From Gaiella sp038230035 (GTDB lineage: Bacteria > Actinomycetota > Thermoleophilia > Gaiellales > Gaiellaceae): a DNA stretch of 64,000 bases. The DNA is taken from assembly GCA_038230035.1 (NCBI GenBank), contig JBBRNX010000012.1:30704-94703 (forward strand), given 5' to 3'. Made by a program: the position numbers and the translations under genes. Under the pieces are notes generated by a model. That model did no database searches. It was not told where the DNA came from and was given only the letters and a program-made list of their open reading frames with translations. Below are positions 50,268-57,937 of this stretch, in pieces (positions within the stretch are counted from its first letter, which is position 1; each line of letters begins with the position of its first letter).

Positions 50268-51431
50268 ATGCTCTGGGCGAGAGATGACGTGCGGCTCGAT
50301 CGAGTACGCGCCCTGATGGCCGACCGAGGGCTCGACGCGCTCGTCGTGCGGGCCCCAGACAACGTCCTCTATCTGACGAACTTCTGGGGCATGAAGGGGT
50401 TCGAGGCCGTCGTCTTTCCGCGCGACGGCGAGCCGACGCTCGTCACGCTCACCGCGTCGGAGGAGGACGCCCATCGCACGGCATGGACGGGCGACATCCG
50501 CCTCGTCTCGGGCTACGAGCCTGACGACCCGCGGCCGGCGCCGCTGCGGGCGCTCGAGATCGCTGCCGGCCTAGCGCGCGAGCACGGCACGGTGGGACTC
50601 GAACTCTCACTCGGCACGCAGGCGACTGACCGCATGGTCGGCGAGCCGACGACGTACACGAAGGGCTGGTTCGATGCGTTTCCGGCCGCGGTCGACGCAA
50701 CGGGGCTGCTCGCCGACGCGCGAGCGGTGAAGACCACGCAGGAGGTCGAGCGAATGCGACTTGCCAACGAGATCGCCGCAGCCGCGATGGAGCACGTCTC
50801 GGAGCGCATCCGGCCGGGACAGACCGAGGCAGAGGTAGCGGCGCTCTGGCTCGCGTTCGTCCATCGTGAAGGAACAGGCTGGCAGGGGAAGGTCGATCTC
50901 GCGCTCGGCTTCTCGCTCGTCTGGTCGGGCAAGGGGATCAAGACCTTCACGGCGACCTCGAACCGCCTGGTCGTCGCCGGCCAGCCGACGCTGTTCGAGA
51001 TCTGGGTCTGCGCCGACGGCTACTGGTGCGACCACACGAAGAACCTCGTCTGCGGCGAGCTCGAGCCCGCATATCGCGAGCTGGAGGAGAAGCTTCTCGC
51101 CGTCTACCGCGACGGGATCGACTTCTGCCGTCCGGGCGCGAGTCTGGCCGAGCTCGACCGCCGCATGCGCGCCGGGATCGACGCGATCGGCTCGCCGGTT
51201 CCGGTCTCGCATGGCATCTGCCACGGCGTAGGCGCCCGGGCGCACGAGCCGCCCTGGGCGCATCGGGCCGGGGGTGGGGAGGTGCTCGAAGGGATGGTGC
51301 TGGCGATCGAGCCGGCGGTGTACTGGGAAGGTGGGGGAGGGCTGCGGGTCGAGGACAACTTCCTGATCACCGCGGACGGCACGGAGCAACTCTCGCCGTT
51401 CCCGGACGGCATCGTGCAAGCCCGTTCATAA
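50268..51431 (+). CDS. M24 pita-bread protein (creatinase/aminopeptidase P-like), altered metal site
   Basis: A 387-aa protein with a creatinase N-terminal domain (MADRGLDALVVRAPDNVLYL) and a C-terminal pita-bread fold. Canonical dimetal ligands Asp, Asp, His, Glu, Glu: here the first Asp position reads Glu in LFEIWVCADGYWCDHTKN, while the second Asp, VSHGICHGVGARAHEPP, LAIEPAVYW and LRVEDNFLI are kept. Members are Xaa-Pro peptidases (metal) or creatinase (metal-free, releasing urea and sarcosine). With sarcosine-type enzymes in the window, creatinase-like chemistry is tempting but not shown. A family C hairpin follows. Confidence 0.82.
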   Translation: MLWARDDVRLDRVRALMADRGLDALVVRAPDNVLYLTNFWGMKGFEAVVFPRDGEPTLVTLTASEEDAHRTAWTGDIRLVSGYEPDDPRPAPLRALEIAAGLAREHGTVGLELSLGTQATDRMVGEPTTYTKGWFDAFPAAVDATGLLADARAVKTTQEVERMRLANEIAAAAMEHVSERIRPGQTEAEVAALWLAFVHREGTGWQGKVDLALGFSLVWSGKGIKTFTATSNRLVVAGQPTLFEIWVCADGYWCDHTKNLVCGELEPAYRELEEKLLAVYRDGIDFCRPGASLAELDRRMRAGIDAIGSPVPVSHGICHGVGARAHEPPWAHRAGGGEVLEGMVLAIEPAVYWEGGGGLRVEDNFLITADGTEQLSPFPDGIVQARS

Positions 51432-51745
51432 GCGGGCGCGGGGGACAGATTCCAGTCTGTCCCCTGGGCGTAGTCGCGGTGTGTCCCTCGCCCAGCTTGC
51501 GCATGTGGGTCGTCAAGGCAGGCGCGGCAAGACCGTCGGCGTCACTTCGCTCGGTGGCGCGTCGACGACCGTGGCGAGCAGCGGCGCCGCAAAGTGCTCG
51601 TTCCCTGCGCCTGTCTCCTTCGGACTGGCGTCCGGCGCCAGGATCGACGTGACGCTCCGCTGGTCGAGCGCCATCGTCGTGGTACCTCAGCGCCGGGGCT
51701 GAAACTCGGCTCGATCTCGGCTGCCATGCTGCCGATAGACGCTGG
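51432..51745. other. Intergenic stretch with one hairpin, no supported gene
   Basis: 51441-51464 is GGGGACAGA-TTCCAG-TCTGTCCCC, a family C hairpin sharing the TCCAG loop with 31647-31676. The remainder has only a 73-codon open frame (51481-51702) without an SD or family match; I do not call it. Confidence 0.6.
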
Positions 51746-52111
51746 ATGGATGCTGTGCGCAAGCTTGGGGAGCTGCTGATCGCCGAGGGCGCGATCACCC
51801 AGGAACAGCTCACTGCCGCGATCGCAGAGCACGAACGGACCGGCGAACGGCTCGGCGAGATCCTGCTCGCACGCAGAAGTGTCTCCCGGCTGAACCTGGC
51901 GAACGCCATGACCGAACAGCACACGGCCGGCAGGCTCCCCACCGCCGCGCCCGGGCCGAGCGCGGATCCCGGCCCCGAGCCTGACCTCGCGAGCAAGCTG
52001 GCTCAGGTCGACGCGCTCCTGGCTCGCCTCGTGCTGACGACCGGGGAACTGGACGAACGGCTTGGCGCGCTCGAAGCGCTGATACCCGCGATCAGCGACG
52101 CCCTGCGCTGA
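51746..52111 (+). CDS. MshEN/GspE-N-like small protein
   Basis: A 121-aa protein: residues 5-60 (LGELLIAEGAITQEQLTAAI, LGEILLARRSVSRLNLANAM) match the MshEN / type II secretion ATPase N-terminal helical repeat that binds c-di-GMP in some ATPases. A Pro-rich linker and a coiled-coil tail (KLAQVDALLARLVLTTGEL) follow. It is not attached to any ATPase. Possible nucleotide-responsive adaptor; inferred. Confidence 0.6.
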   Translation: MDAVRKLGELLIAEGAITQEQLTAAIAEHERTGERLGEILLARRSVSRLNLANAMTEQHTAGRLPTAAPGPSADPGPEPDLASKLAQVDALLARLVLTTGELDERLGALEALIPAISDALR

Positions 52112-52113
52112 GG

Positions 52114-52263
52114 TCAATCCGTCTCGGCGTCGGGAAAGCCGCACTCGAGGCACACGTGGCGGGTCGTCCCGTCATCGGCCTCGACGATTCCCATCGTGAC
52201 CCCGCACGCAGGGCAGATCGGCGGCCGGTCGTCGTCAGCCTCTAACCCGTCGGCGTGATCCAT
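52114..52263 (-). CDS. 49-aa zinc-ribbon protein
   Basis: Minus-strand frame starting MDHADGLEADDDRPPICPAC with two cysteine pairs, CPACG and CLECG, 23 residues apart, typical of a small zinc ribbon. It converges on the MshEN-like gene with 2 bases between stops. Too short for the usual calling cut-off but coherent. Function unknown. Confidence 0.6.
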   Translation of the reverse strand: MDHADGLEADDDRPPICPACGVTMGIVEADDGTTRHVCLECGFPDAETD

Positions 52264-52291
52264 ACAGCCCGCCAGATGTAGACGATGGGAA

Positions 52292-52333
52292 AGCCCTCTG
52301 CCGGACTCGAACCGGCGACCCCCTCCTTACCAT
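52292..52333 (-). repeat. Attachment-site remnant: 3' part of tRNA-Thr(GGT)
   Basis: On the minus strand, ATGGTAAGGAGGGGGTC then the T-arm GCCGG-TTCGAGT-CCGGC and the acceptor arm AGAGGGC plus discriminator: this is a tRNA-Thr(GGT) from its anticodon loop to its 3' end. The D-arm and 5' half are absent upstream. It is the kind of copy left at one end when a tyrosine-recombinase element inserts in an anticodon loop. It marks the left edge of the element; the complete tRNA should lie beyond 64 kb. Confidence 0.75.
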
Positions 52334-52524
52334 GTGCACGAATGGCGTGGCGGCTGGTCGCGGTTGATCGCCGTGTCCCTGTAAATCGTAGGTTTCTCGC
52401 CCGTGATGTTAGCCGCGTTTCGCCGCCGTTCGCTACCGGTGGGTTCCATGACGGTTCCAAAGGCGATGCTTGTGGCGTCGCACAGGGTCGCCGAATCAAG
52501 CGAACCGGGGTGGTAGGTCTGATA

Positions 52525-52804
52525 ATGACTGGGATGTGGGTTCGCATGCGCGAGTACCTTGCGGCGCGGCGCTGGGTGGCAAAGTCCGGCTGGATGCTCC
52601 ATGACCTGCCGGTGGGGTTTCGCGAGCGTTTCCCTTCGCTCGGGCGATTCGAGATCGACCTTCTCTTACGGCAAGTTGTGCGGATGCACTTCGACCCCCG
52701 TTTGTTCGCGGAGCTGACTCAAGTGCGGAGCGAGACGTATCCAGGCGCGCCAGCGCGAGCAGGCGGTGCATGCCCAAGAGCTGGAAGAGGCAGGGCGAGC
52801 GTAG
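52525..52804 (+). pseudogene. Unrecognised island gene, probable frameshift near its end
   Basis: From ATG 52525 the frame reads MTGMWVRMREYLAARRWVAK to LFAELTQVRSE, natural-looking. After about 52735 it turns arginine/glycine-rich, while another frame gives IQARQREQAVHAQELEEAGR and a stop at 52802-52804. A one-base indel near 52735 would join them into about 92 aa. No family recognised. The longer frame from 52285 runs through the tRNA remnant and is an artefact. Confidence 0.35.
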
Positions 52805-52823
52805 ATCGATCGAGGAGTGAGTG

Positions 52824-53273
52824 ATGCGCTTTGCAGCTCGATGGTCAGTGCGGAGATCAACAGAAGTAACGGGAATACTCATAATCGGGGTCGCTCTGAC
52901 ACTGCTCAGCGCATGCGGGGGCAAGAAGGCATCGACGAAGCATTTGGCGTGGGGGGAGGTCACGCGCTGCTACGCGAGTCACAAGATCCAGTACAGCGGT
53001 TTGAACCATTCGGGAGATCCGAGTGACCCGAGCACACCGTTCCCGCCGTTCAGCTTTTCTGACGCTCCCGGCGGGTGGATCGTCCTGGATCTCGGTCAGG
53101 CTCAGTCCGCTTACATCATGTTCTACTCGACTGCTCTCGAAGCGGGGAGGGTGCTGGATCAGGGGGGAAGCGTGGCTTTCCACGGAGCGAAGACGGTAGG
53201 TAACGTCGTCCTCGGCTACGACGCCAAGCCCACCTCGACGGAGGCGTCTAATGCCGAGCAGTGTCTACGTTGA
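52824..53273 (+). CDS. Small lipoprotein, unrecognised
   Basis: A 149-aa protein with a type II signal and lipobox (LTLLSACGG, Cys at about 31), then a mature domain rich in Ser, Pro and Gly (GGWIVLDLGQAQSAYIMFYS). GAGGAG precedes ATG 52824. Overlaps the next gene start by TGATG, so it and the following secreted protein are co-translated. GC content looks lower than in the flanking chromosome. Confidence 0.65.
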   Translation: MRFAARWSVRRSTEVTGILIIGVALTLLSACGGKKASTKHLAWGEVTRCYASHKIQYSGLNHSGDPSDPSTPFPPFSFSDAPGGWIVLDLGQAQSAYIMFYSTALEAGRVLDQGGSVAFHGAKTVGNVVLGYDAKPTSTEASNAEQCLR

Positions 53274-53866
53274 TGCGCGGCTCGGTCATACGGAGAGCTA
53301 AGGAAGTGGGTGTCGTCAGCCTCCTTGTGTTCCTAGTGACGATCGTAGAACCAGCCAGCGGACAGCGAACGAACTTTGCGAGTGAGAGGTTGCCGTCAAG
53401 AATCCAGCTCGTTTCGTTCATTCGACGCCTAACCCCCGGAGAAGAAGGGGTTGCACGACTGGCTCCGCCGCTTCGGGCTGCACTCAACAACCTCTCTCAA
53501 GTGCGGAGCGAAACCTGGACAGTTGCGCTGCAACGGCTTCAGCCTCTCAGGAAGCTCTACTCAGCCACGTTGGAGAACGAACGCTCCGCTCGAGGGATTC
53601 TCGGTCTATCAACCCTCCGTACGCTGCTCCTACAAGCCCTGGTTTTCGAGAGTCGAGCGCTTGACAACCTAGCTCGTTTTCTCAGCAGCGATGTGCAACG
53701 GCTCGACGCGAACTACCTTCAAGCTCAAGTTTCCCGGTACGACGATCAGGCTGGTGGTAGCGACTGTCGGTTTCTTGCCCACCTATCTCTGATCGCACGG
53801 CGGCTTCAAGTCCGCGTGCCGCCGGTGTTTGGTAATCCGCGCTGCCCGCGAGCGCTGGGTTCGTAA
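53273..53866 (+). CDS. Secreted helical protein, unrecognised
   Basis: A 197-aa protein with a signal peptide (GVVSLLVFLVTIVEPASG) and a mostly helical mature part with even spacing of Leu and Arg (LQRLQPLRKLYSATLENERS, LRTLLLQALVFESRALDNLA). Two cysteines near the end. Co-translated with the lipoprotein. May form a surface pair; no function assignable. Confidence 0.6.
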   Translation: MRGSVIRRAKEVGVVSLLVFLVTIVEPASGQRTNFASERLPSRIQLVSFIRRLTPGEEGVARLAPPLRAALNNLSQVRSETWTVALQRLQPLRKLYSATLENERSARGILGLSTLRTLLLQALVFESRALDNLARFLSSDVQRLDANYLQAQVSRYDDQAGGSDCRFLAHLSLIARRLQVRVPPVFGNPRCPRALGS

Positions 53867-53959
53867 CTCGTCTGGACGTAGCCCGATTTCGTCCGCGCCG
53901 AACCGCGCGAACGTGAGGCCCGAAGACCGCGGTTCGGGCGACAGTTCGGTCACCAGCTT

Positions 53960-54256
53960 TCAATTGGCTGCGATCTCGAGCTGGTTGGGGGCGAACATAT
54001 GGCGCGCAAGGACGGTCACCACTGCGTCACCGCGGACCAGAAGGCACGCTCGCGGCTCGAGCGCCGGGTAGAGGAACCGGTGCCCGGGAACACAGGCGAT
54101 CCGTCCTCGCATCCACCAGCGGGGCGTCGGTCGCGCACGAGCAGTAGCCGCGAGCGACGCGAGCTCCGTCGCAGCCTCTGAGTCCGTTAGGTCTGGGCGA
54201 ACCCGCTCGCGGAAGCGTGCGACAGCGTGACGCGACAGCACGAGCGTCTCAGACAT
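53960..54256 (-). CDS. 98-aa protein with LSRHAVARFRERV motif, unrecognised
   Basis: Starts METLVLSRHAVARFRERVRP-like (ATG 54256) and ends in a beta-rich half (LYPALEPRACLLVRGDAVVT). The H-A-x-x-R-F-x-E-R motif occurs in several small mobile-element proteins with RNase-like folds, but I cannot place it. It overlaps the ribbon-helix-helix gene by 8 nt, as toxin-antitoxin partners do. Confidence 0.55.
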   Translation of the reverse strand: MSETLVLSRHAVARFRERVRPDLTDSEAATELASLAATARARPTPRWWMRGRIACVPGHRFLYPALEPRACLLVRGDAVVTVLARHMFAPNQLEIAAN

Positions 54257-54815
54257 CGTCGTCACTGAAGTCGAGGTCATCCTCGTCGTCGCGCTCACCG
54301 GCTACGCGCTCCTCGACTGCTGCCCAGACGTCGATGAACGCCTGCAAGACGCCGTCCCGGAAGACGGCGCTCGCTTGGAGATCCGTGCGCACCTCTGCCA
54401 GCGTCGCGAGAGCAGCCTCCCACTCGTCCGCGTCTGAATATGCGTTGCGCTTGGGCCAGAAGACCTCTTGCTCCGGCTCACTATCGTAAAGCGCGTACGG
54501 AGTGAACACCAGGTTGAAGTTCTTCTCGTCCCCGCGGATCAACTCGTGTGCGGTGAAGTCGAGAATCTCTGCTGCCTCGAGACCGGCATTGTAGCCCCGG
54601 CGAAACTCAACCTGATGGCTCCCGACGAGGGCTTGAACGACTTCCTCAAAGCGCCCCTCGTCGTCCGCGATCGTCGGCGCCGGTCGGCGGCGACCACTGT
54701 CGATATAGAGCTGCAGCGCCTGCTGCACTAGTTGAGACGTCTTCATCTCGCCGCCGGATCGGCGCTGCGCTGCGTCCCACAAGTCTTCCGGTACCGACAC
54801 GCTGAGCTTGGGCAT
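54249..54815 (-). CDS. Ribbon-helix-helix DNA-binding protein with acidic tail
   Basis: 188 aa. The N-terminal 45 residues are a CopG/MetJ-type RHH (KLSVSVPEDLWDAAQRRSGG, TSQLVQQALQLYIDS). The rest is acidic, ending in a run of Asp/Glu. GGAGG precedes ATG 54815. It is the first gene of a two-gene unit with its own promoter carrying a direct repeat, so autoregulation is likely. Confidence 0.75.
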   Translation of the reverse strand: MPKLSVSVPEDLWDAAQRRSGGEMKTSQLVQQALQLYIDSGRRRPAPTIADDEGRFEEVVQALVGSHQVEFRRGYNAGLEAAEILDFTAHELIRGDEKNFNLVFTPYALYDSEPEQEVFWPKRNAYSDADEWEAALATLAEVRTDLQASAVFRDGVLQAFIDVWAAVEERVAGERDDEDDLDFSDDDV

Positions 54816-54850
54816 CGCTTCCTCCAAAGTTGTCGACTTCATCTCACCAT

Positions 54851-54879
54851 ACGGTATGACAAATAGGTATGAAAGTCAA
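54851..54879 (-). promoter_or_regulatory. Promoter with GGTATGA direct repeats upstream of the RHH gene
   Basis: On the minus strand TTGACT (54874-54879), 17 bp, TACCGT (54851-54856). On the plus strand GGTATGA occurs at 54853-54859 and 54866-54872, 13 bp apart, overlapping the -10 and spacer: a likely operator for the RHH protein. Confidence 0.5.
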
Positions 54880-54966
54880 GTAATACTAACTCCGAACTAA
54901 AAGATTGCCCTTCCTCGGTGCGAACGTACTCACCCGATCGGGCAGGTACTCTCCCGAACCGACAAC

Positions 54967-55459
54967 GTGCAACGCGGCACAGTTTCGCGCCGGGTGCGGG
55001 GTTTCGTACTTTCCCGCGCGGCGGGCGTTGGAGCGCGAACACTGTGGCTTCCCGGGGAGATCGCCGCCCTCACAGACCGGGAGGGATCGTTCGTCCAGCT
55101 CTACGTGCAGGCGCTCGCGCAGAAGGTCTACCGCCAGCATCCGGTTGCCCCGGGCCTGCGCCCGCTGGCGGAAGACGCATGGGGCGTTGCTGCCCGATCC
55201 TGTCGGCGTGCCTTCGCAGGGTCTTCCTGATGTATCGGACCTGAACTACTTCACGCCGACCACCTCTTGGCTGGAGGCGCGCGTCAAGAAAATCGGGTTG
55301 GTCGCCGCCGCGCTCGAGGGTTCACTGGCAGGCGAGCCGGTTCAGGGGAAGCTGATCTCTGAGCGGTACGGGAGTGGATTGTCGGTGCTCACATCGCACC
55401 CATCGTTCACGCCTTCTGGCGCCGACGCTCTGCTCGATCGGCTCCGGTCGTTCGTTTGA
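54967..55459 (+). pseudogene. Unrecognised gene, frameshift in a G4 run
   Basis: The first part (LWLPGEIAALTDREGSFVQL, YVQALAQKVYRQHPVAPGLR) and the second (LLPDPVGVPSQGLPDVSDLN, FTPTTSWLEARVKKIGLVAA, LSVLTSHPSFTPSGADALL) are in different frames. They join if one G is dropped from GGGG at 55181-55184, giving about 163 aa. No family recognised; the sequence has no membrane or signal segment. Confidence 0.4.
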
Positions 55460-55480
55460 GATGGGCGTAGTCTCCAGGGC

Positions 55481-56027
55481 GTGCCCGACCCGTATCCGCG
55501 TTGGAAGTTCTACCCATCCCACACGCGCGAGCCCTCATGGGTCGCGGGCGTCCTCGCGGCGTTCGCGGCTGCGCGAGCCTCGATCGAATCAAGCGCGCAT
55601 ATCGGTCTGACAAGCGACAAGGCGCTCGCCGAGCTTCGACCCTATCTCGAGTCGGTCGGGTTCCAGATCGAGACGGGCAAGACCAAGGCAGAGAAGATCC
55701 GGCGACCGGTGTTCTTCGGCGATGAGGGTCGCGAGGGCAAGACCTACGAGATCGACGGGTTTCACGACGAGCTCGCGATCGCGCTCGAAGTTGAGGCGGG
55801 GCGCGGCGCGCGAGGCAACGCCGTGTACCGCGACCTGATCGAGTCGAGCCTGCTGGTGGACACCCGCTACCTCGTCCTCGCCGTGATGATCGGCTACCGC
55901 CACAACTCGGGTGGGGAAAGTGGTCACCGTCCACAGCTACGCGGATGCACGCGACCTGCTGGATGCCGTCTTCGCCAGCCCGCGGCTCCAGCTGCCGTTA
56001 GAAGGGGTGCTGCTCGTCGGCTACTAG
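55481..56027 (+). pseudogene. Nuclease-like orphan protein, frameshift in a G4 run
   Basis: About 181 aa if one G is dropped from GGGG at 55913-55916. DGFHDELAIALEVEAGRGAR and GNAVYRDLIESSLLVDTRYL recall PD-(D/E)XK-type cores (D, then E-V-E). After the shift the family-like end reads VVTVHSYADARDLLDAVFAS to GVLLVGY. I have seen this architecture in actinobacterial orphans but cannot give a name. Sits just before the integrase on the opposite strand. Confidence 0.5.
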
Positions 56028-56080
56028 TCGTCCTACCCGCCGTCGTTCCTCGGGCAAATTCCCTTCAACTCTCGTGACGC

Positions 56081-57232
56081 CTAGAGCACCTTCGCGAACT
56101 CCTTCTCGAGCATGGCGCTTGCCTTCTCGGCGTGTTCTGCGTTGTCGAAGAGGTGGGCGTAGACGCGGAGGGTGATGTCCGGCGATGCATGACCGAGTTG
56201 GCGTGAGACGAAGACGACGTTGTTGCCCTGGGCGATGAGCAGGGAGGCGAAGGTGTGGCGGAGGTCGTGGAAGCGGAGGCGGGGTCGGTCGGTGCCGACG
56301 AGCTCCGCCGCCTTGATTGCGCGCTCGAGCCCGCGGCGTGAGACGTTGCGTCGGTCGAGCGCGGTGCCCACTGTGGAGGCGAAGACCAGGTCGCCGGGAT
56401 GGGAGTGGGGGGATGCGAGCCGGTGGGCGGTGAGCAGCCGTCCGAGGGTGGGCATCAGGACGACGTCGCGCGCAGCTTGGGGCGTCTTGGGGGTCACGCG
56501 GTTGTTGTCGCGGTCTAGCTGCTTGCGCACGTGCAGCGTGCCCGCTTTGAGGTCGATGTCTGCCCAGGTGAGCCCGAGCAGCTCGCCGACGCGTAGCCCG
56601 GTGAAGATCGCGGTGGCGAGCAGGGGGCGGTAGCGGGGGTCGGCGGCGTCCAGCAGGGCGGGGATTTCGTCGCGCTGCAGGATTCGCATCTCACGCCCGG
56701 CGGGTGAGGGGCGCTCGCCGCGCTCCAGACGGCGCATCGGGTTGCTCGGGATCAGCCCGCGCCGTGCAGCGTGGCTGAGCACTCGCCCGAGCGGGTTGAG
56801 CGCGGTTTGGATCGTCCAGGGCTTGTACTTCTGCGCCTGCATGGTGGCGATCAGGTGGGTGATGTCGTCCTCGTTTACCTCAGCGATGCGAAGGCGTCCG
56901 ATCGCGGGGAGGACATGGACGCGCAGCTGCGACTCGTAGCCCGTCCGCGTGCGAGGGCGCAGCTGTGTCTGCCCGGCGAGCCAGGTTGCTGCCACGTCAG
57001 CGAAGGTCGCGCGGCTTGGCGCGATCCGCTCTTTGCGACGCTTACGCCCACGGATCTCCTCCAGTGCTGCTTCGGCTTCCTTCAGGTTCGAGCCGGTCGT
57101 CTGCCAGCGGCGCTTCCCGTCGGAGTCGTAAAACGTGATCTCGTAGGCACGCTTGCCGTCGGCGCCGATGCGGTAGTAGATGCCGCGCCGCCCCTTCACG
57201 AGGACGCGCCGGACGTTAGCCTTGGCTTGCAT
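56081..57232 (-). CDS. Tyrosine recombinase (phage-type integrase)
   Basis: A 383-aa integrase: arm-binding N-terminus (about 15-70), SAM-like core-binding domain (75-175, FADVAATWLAGQTQLRPRTR), catalytic domain with R214 (TGLRVGELLGL), H322-x-x-R325 (RFHDLRHTFASLL), H348 (LGHASPDITLRVYAH) and Tyr358. It would act on the tRNA-Thr attachment site at 52292-52333, about 3.7 kb away. Ends 53 bases from the stop of the orphan gene. Confidence 0.95.
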   Translation of the reverse strand: MQAKANVRRVLVKGRRGIYYRIGADGKRAYEITFYDSDGKRRWQTTGSNLKEAEAALEEIRGRKRRKERIAPSRATFADVAATWLAGQTQLRPRTRTGYESQLRVHVLPAIGRLRIAEVNEDDITHLIATMQAQKYKPWTIQTALNPLGRVLSHAARRGLIPSNPMRRLERGERPSPAGREMRILQRDEIPALLDAADPRYRPLLATAIFTGLRVGELLGLTWADIDLKAGTLHVRKQLDRDNNRVTPKTPQAARDVVLMPTLGRLLTAHRLASPHSHPGDLVFASTVGTALDRRNVSRRGLERAIKAAELVGTDRPRLRFHDLRHTFASLLIAQGNNVVFVSRQLGHASPDITLRVYAHLFDNAEHAEKASAMLEKEFAKVL

Positions 57233-57399
57233 CAGGTACTACCCTCCTGTTGCCGAGCCCCGGGGCGCTCTAACGCCGCCGGGGCATTGTCTGTTCTGAC
57301 AATAGTACTCGTCGACCCCCTACTCTGTTGGGAGGCGGCGCCGTCTGACGCCAGCGCGCATGCGGTGTTTCGGGATCGTGGTACCACGATGGAACCGGC

Positions 57400-57723
57400 T
57401 CAACCGCCGCTCGCCGTGCGTCGCACGGCGGTCGCCGTGTCCCGAACGCGCGGACCTTCGTGGTGCTGCTCGAGCCAGAGGTCGAGCTTGTCGCGGCGGA
57501 AGAGCAGCCGTCCCTCGTGCTTGATATGGGGGATCGCCTGGGCGGCGGTGAGCTTGTAGATCCGCTCCTTCGACCAACGCAGGTACTCCGCCGCCTCGTC
57601 GATCGTCATGTAGGGCGTCGCGGTCGTCGTTGTGCCGAGCTCCGCGAGCACGATCTCGGCGACGCGGCGGGCGATCCCGTCGATGAGCGCTTCGGGGATG
57701 GGGAGCGTGAACCCGTCGGTCAT
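57400..57723 (-). CDS. Excisionase-like helix-turn-helix protein (HTH_17)
   Basis: 107 aa with a MerR/excisionase-type winged helix at about 38-90: MTIDEAAEYLRWSKERIYKL, IPHIKHEGRLLFRRDKLDLW. Lies 167 bases upstream of the integrase, as excisionases do. ATG 57723 is chosen; the same frame is open further upstream without a clear start. The 214-bp spacer to the primase gene holds no other convincing gene. Confidence 0.8.
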   Translation of the reverse strand: MTDGFTLPIPEALIDGIARRVAEIVLAELGTTTTATPYMTIDEAAEYLRWSKERIYKLTAAQAIPHIKHEGRLLFRRDKLDLWLEQHHEGPRVRDTATAVRRTASGG

Positions 57724-57937
57724 GTCCGCCGCTCCGTCTGTGTGGCAGACGGTGGTTTGCCACCCGGGTAGGTAGCCACGGGGGCGCGCATGAACGCGCA
57801 CCTCGTGGCGTCCTCCGGGTCGTGTTCCTCTTGGCATTTCGCACCGGCAGCAGTGGCATATATAGGCGTCGTTGCCGGTATGCCGATCGCCATGTGAAGC
57901 GAGCGCGCCTCGGCTACGTGGGTTTCGCCCGCGATGG

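Noticed and set aside
51481..51702. 73-codon open frame between the M24 and MshEN-like genes
   Set aside because: No ribosome site, biased composition and no family-like pattern.
52292..52333. A complete tRNA gene
   Set aside because: No D-arm or 5' acceptor half is present upstream; only the part from the anticodon loop to the 3' end can be aligned.
52285..52824. Open frame starting MGKPSAGLEPATPSLPC
   Set aside because: The first residues translate the antisense of the tRNA-Thr remnant, a well-known false-gene signature. Only the part from 52525 could be real.
52718..53511. Shared 16-mer CTCAAGTGCGGAGCGA at 52718-52733 and 53496-53511
   Set aside because: One 16-base match in 64 kb of biased composition is not unexpected, and flanks do not match.
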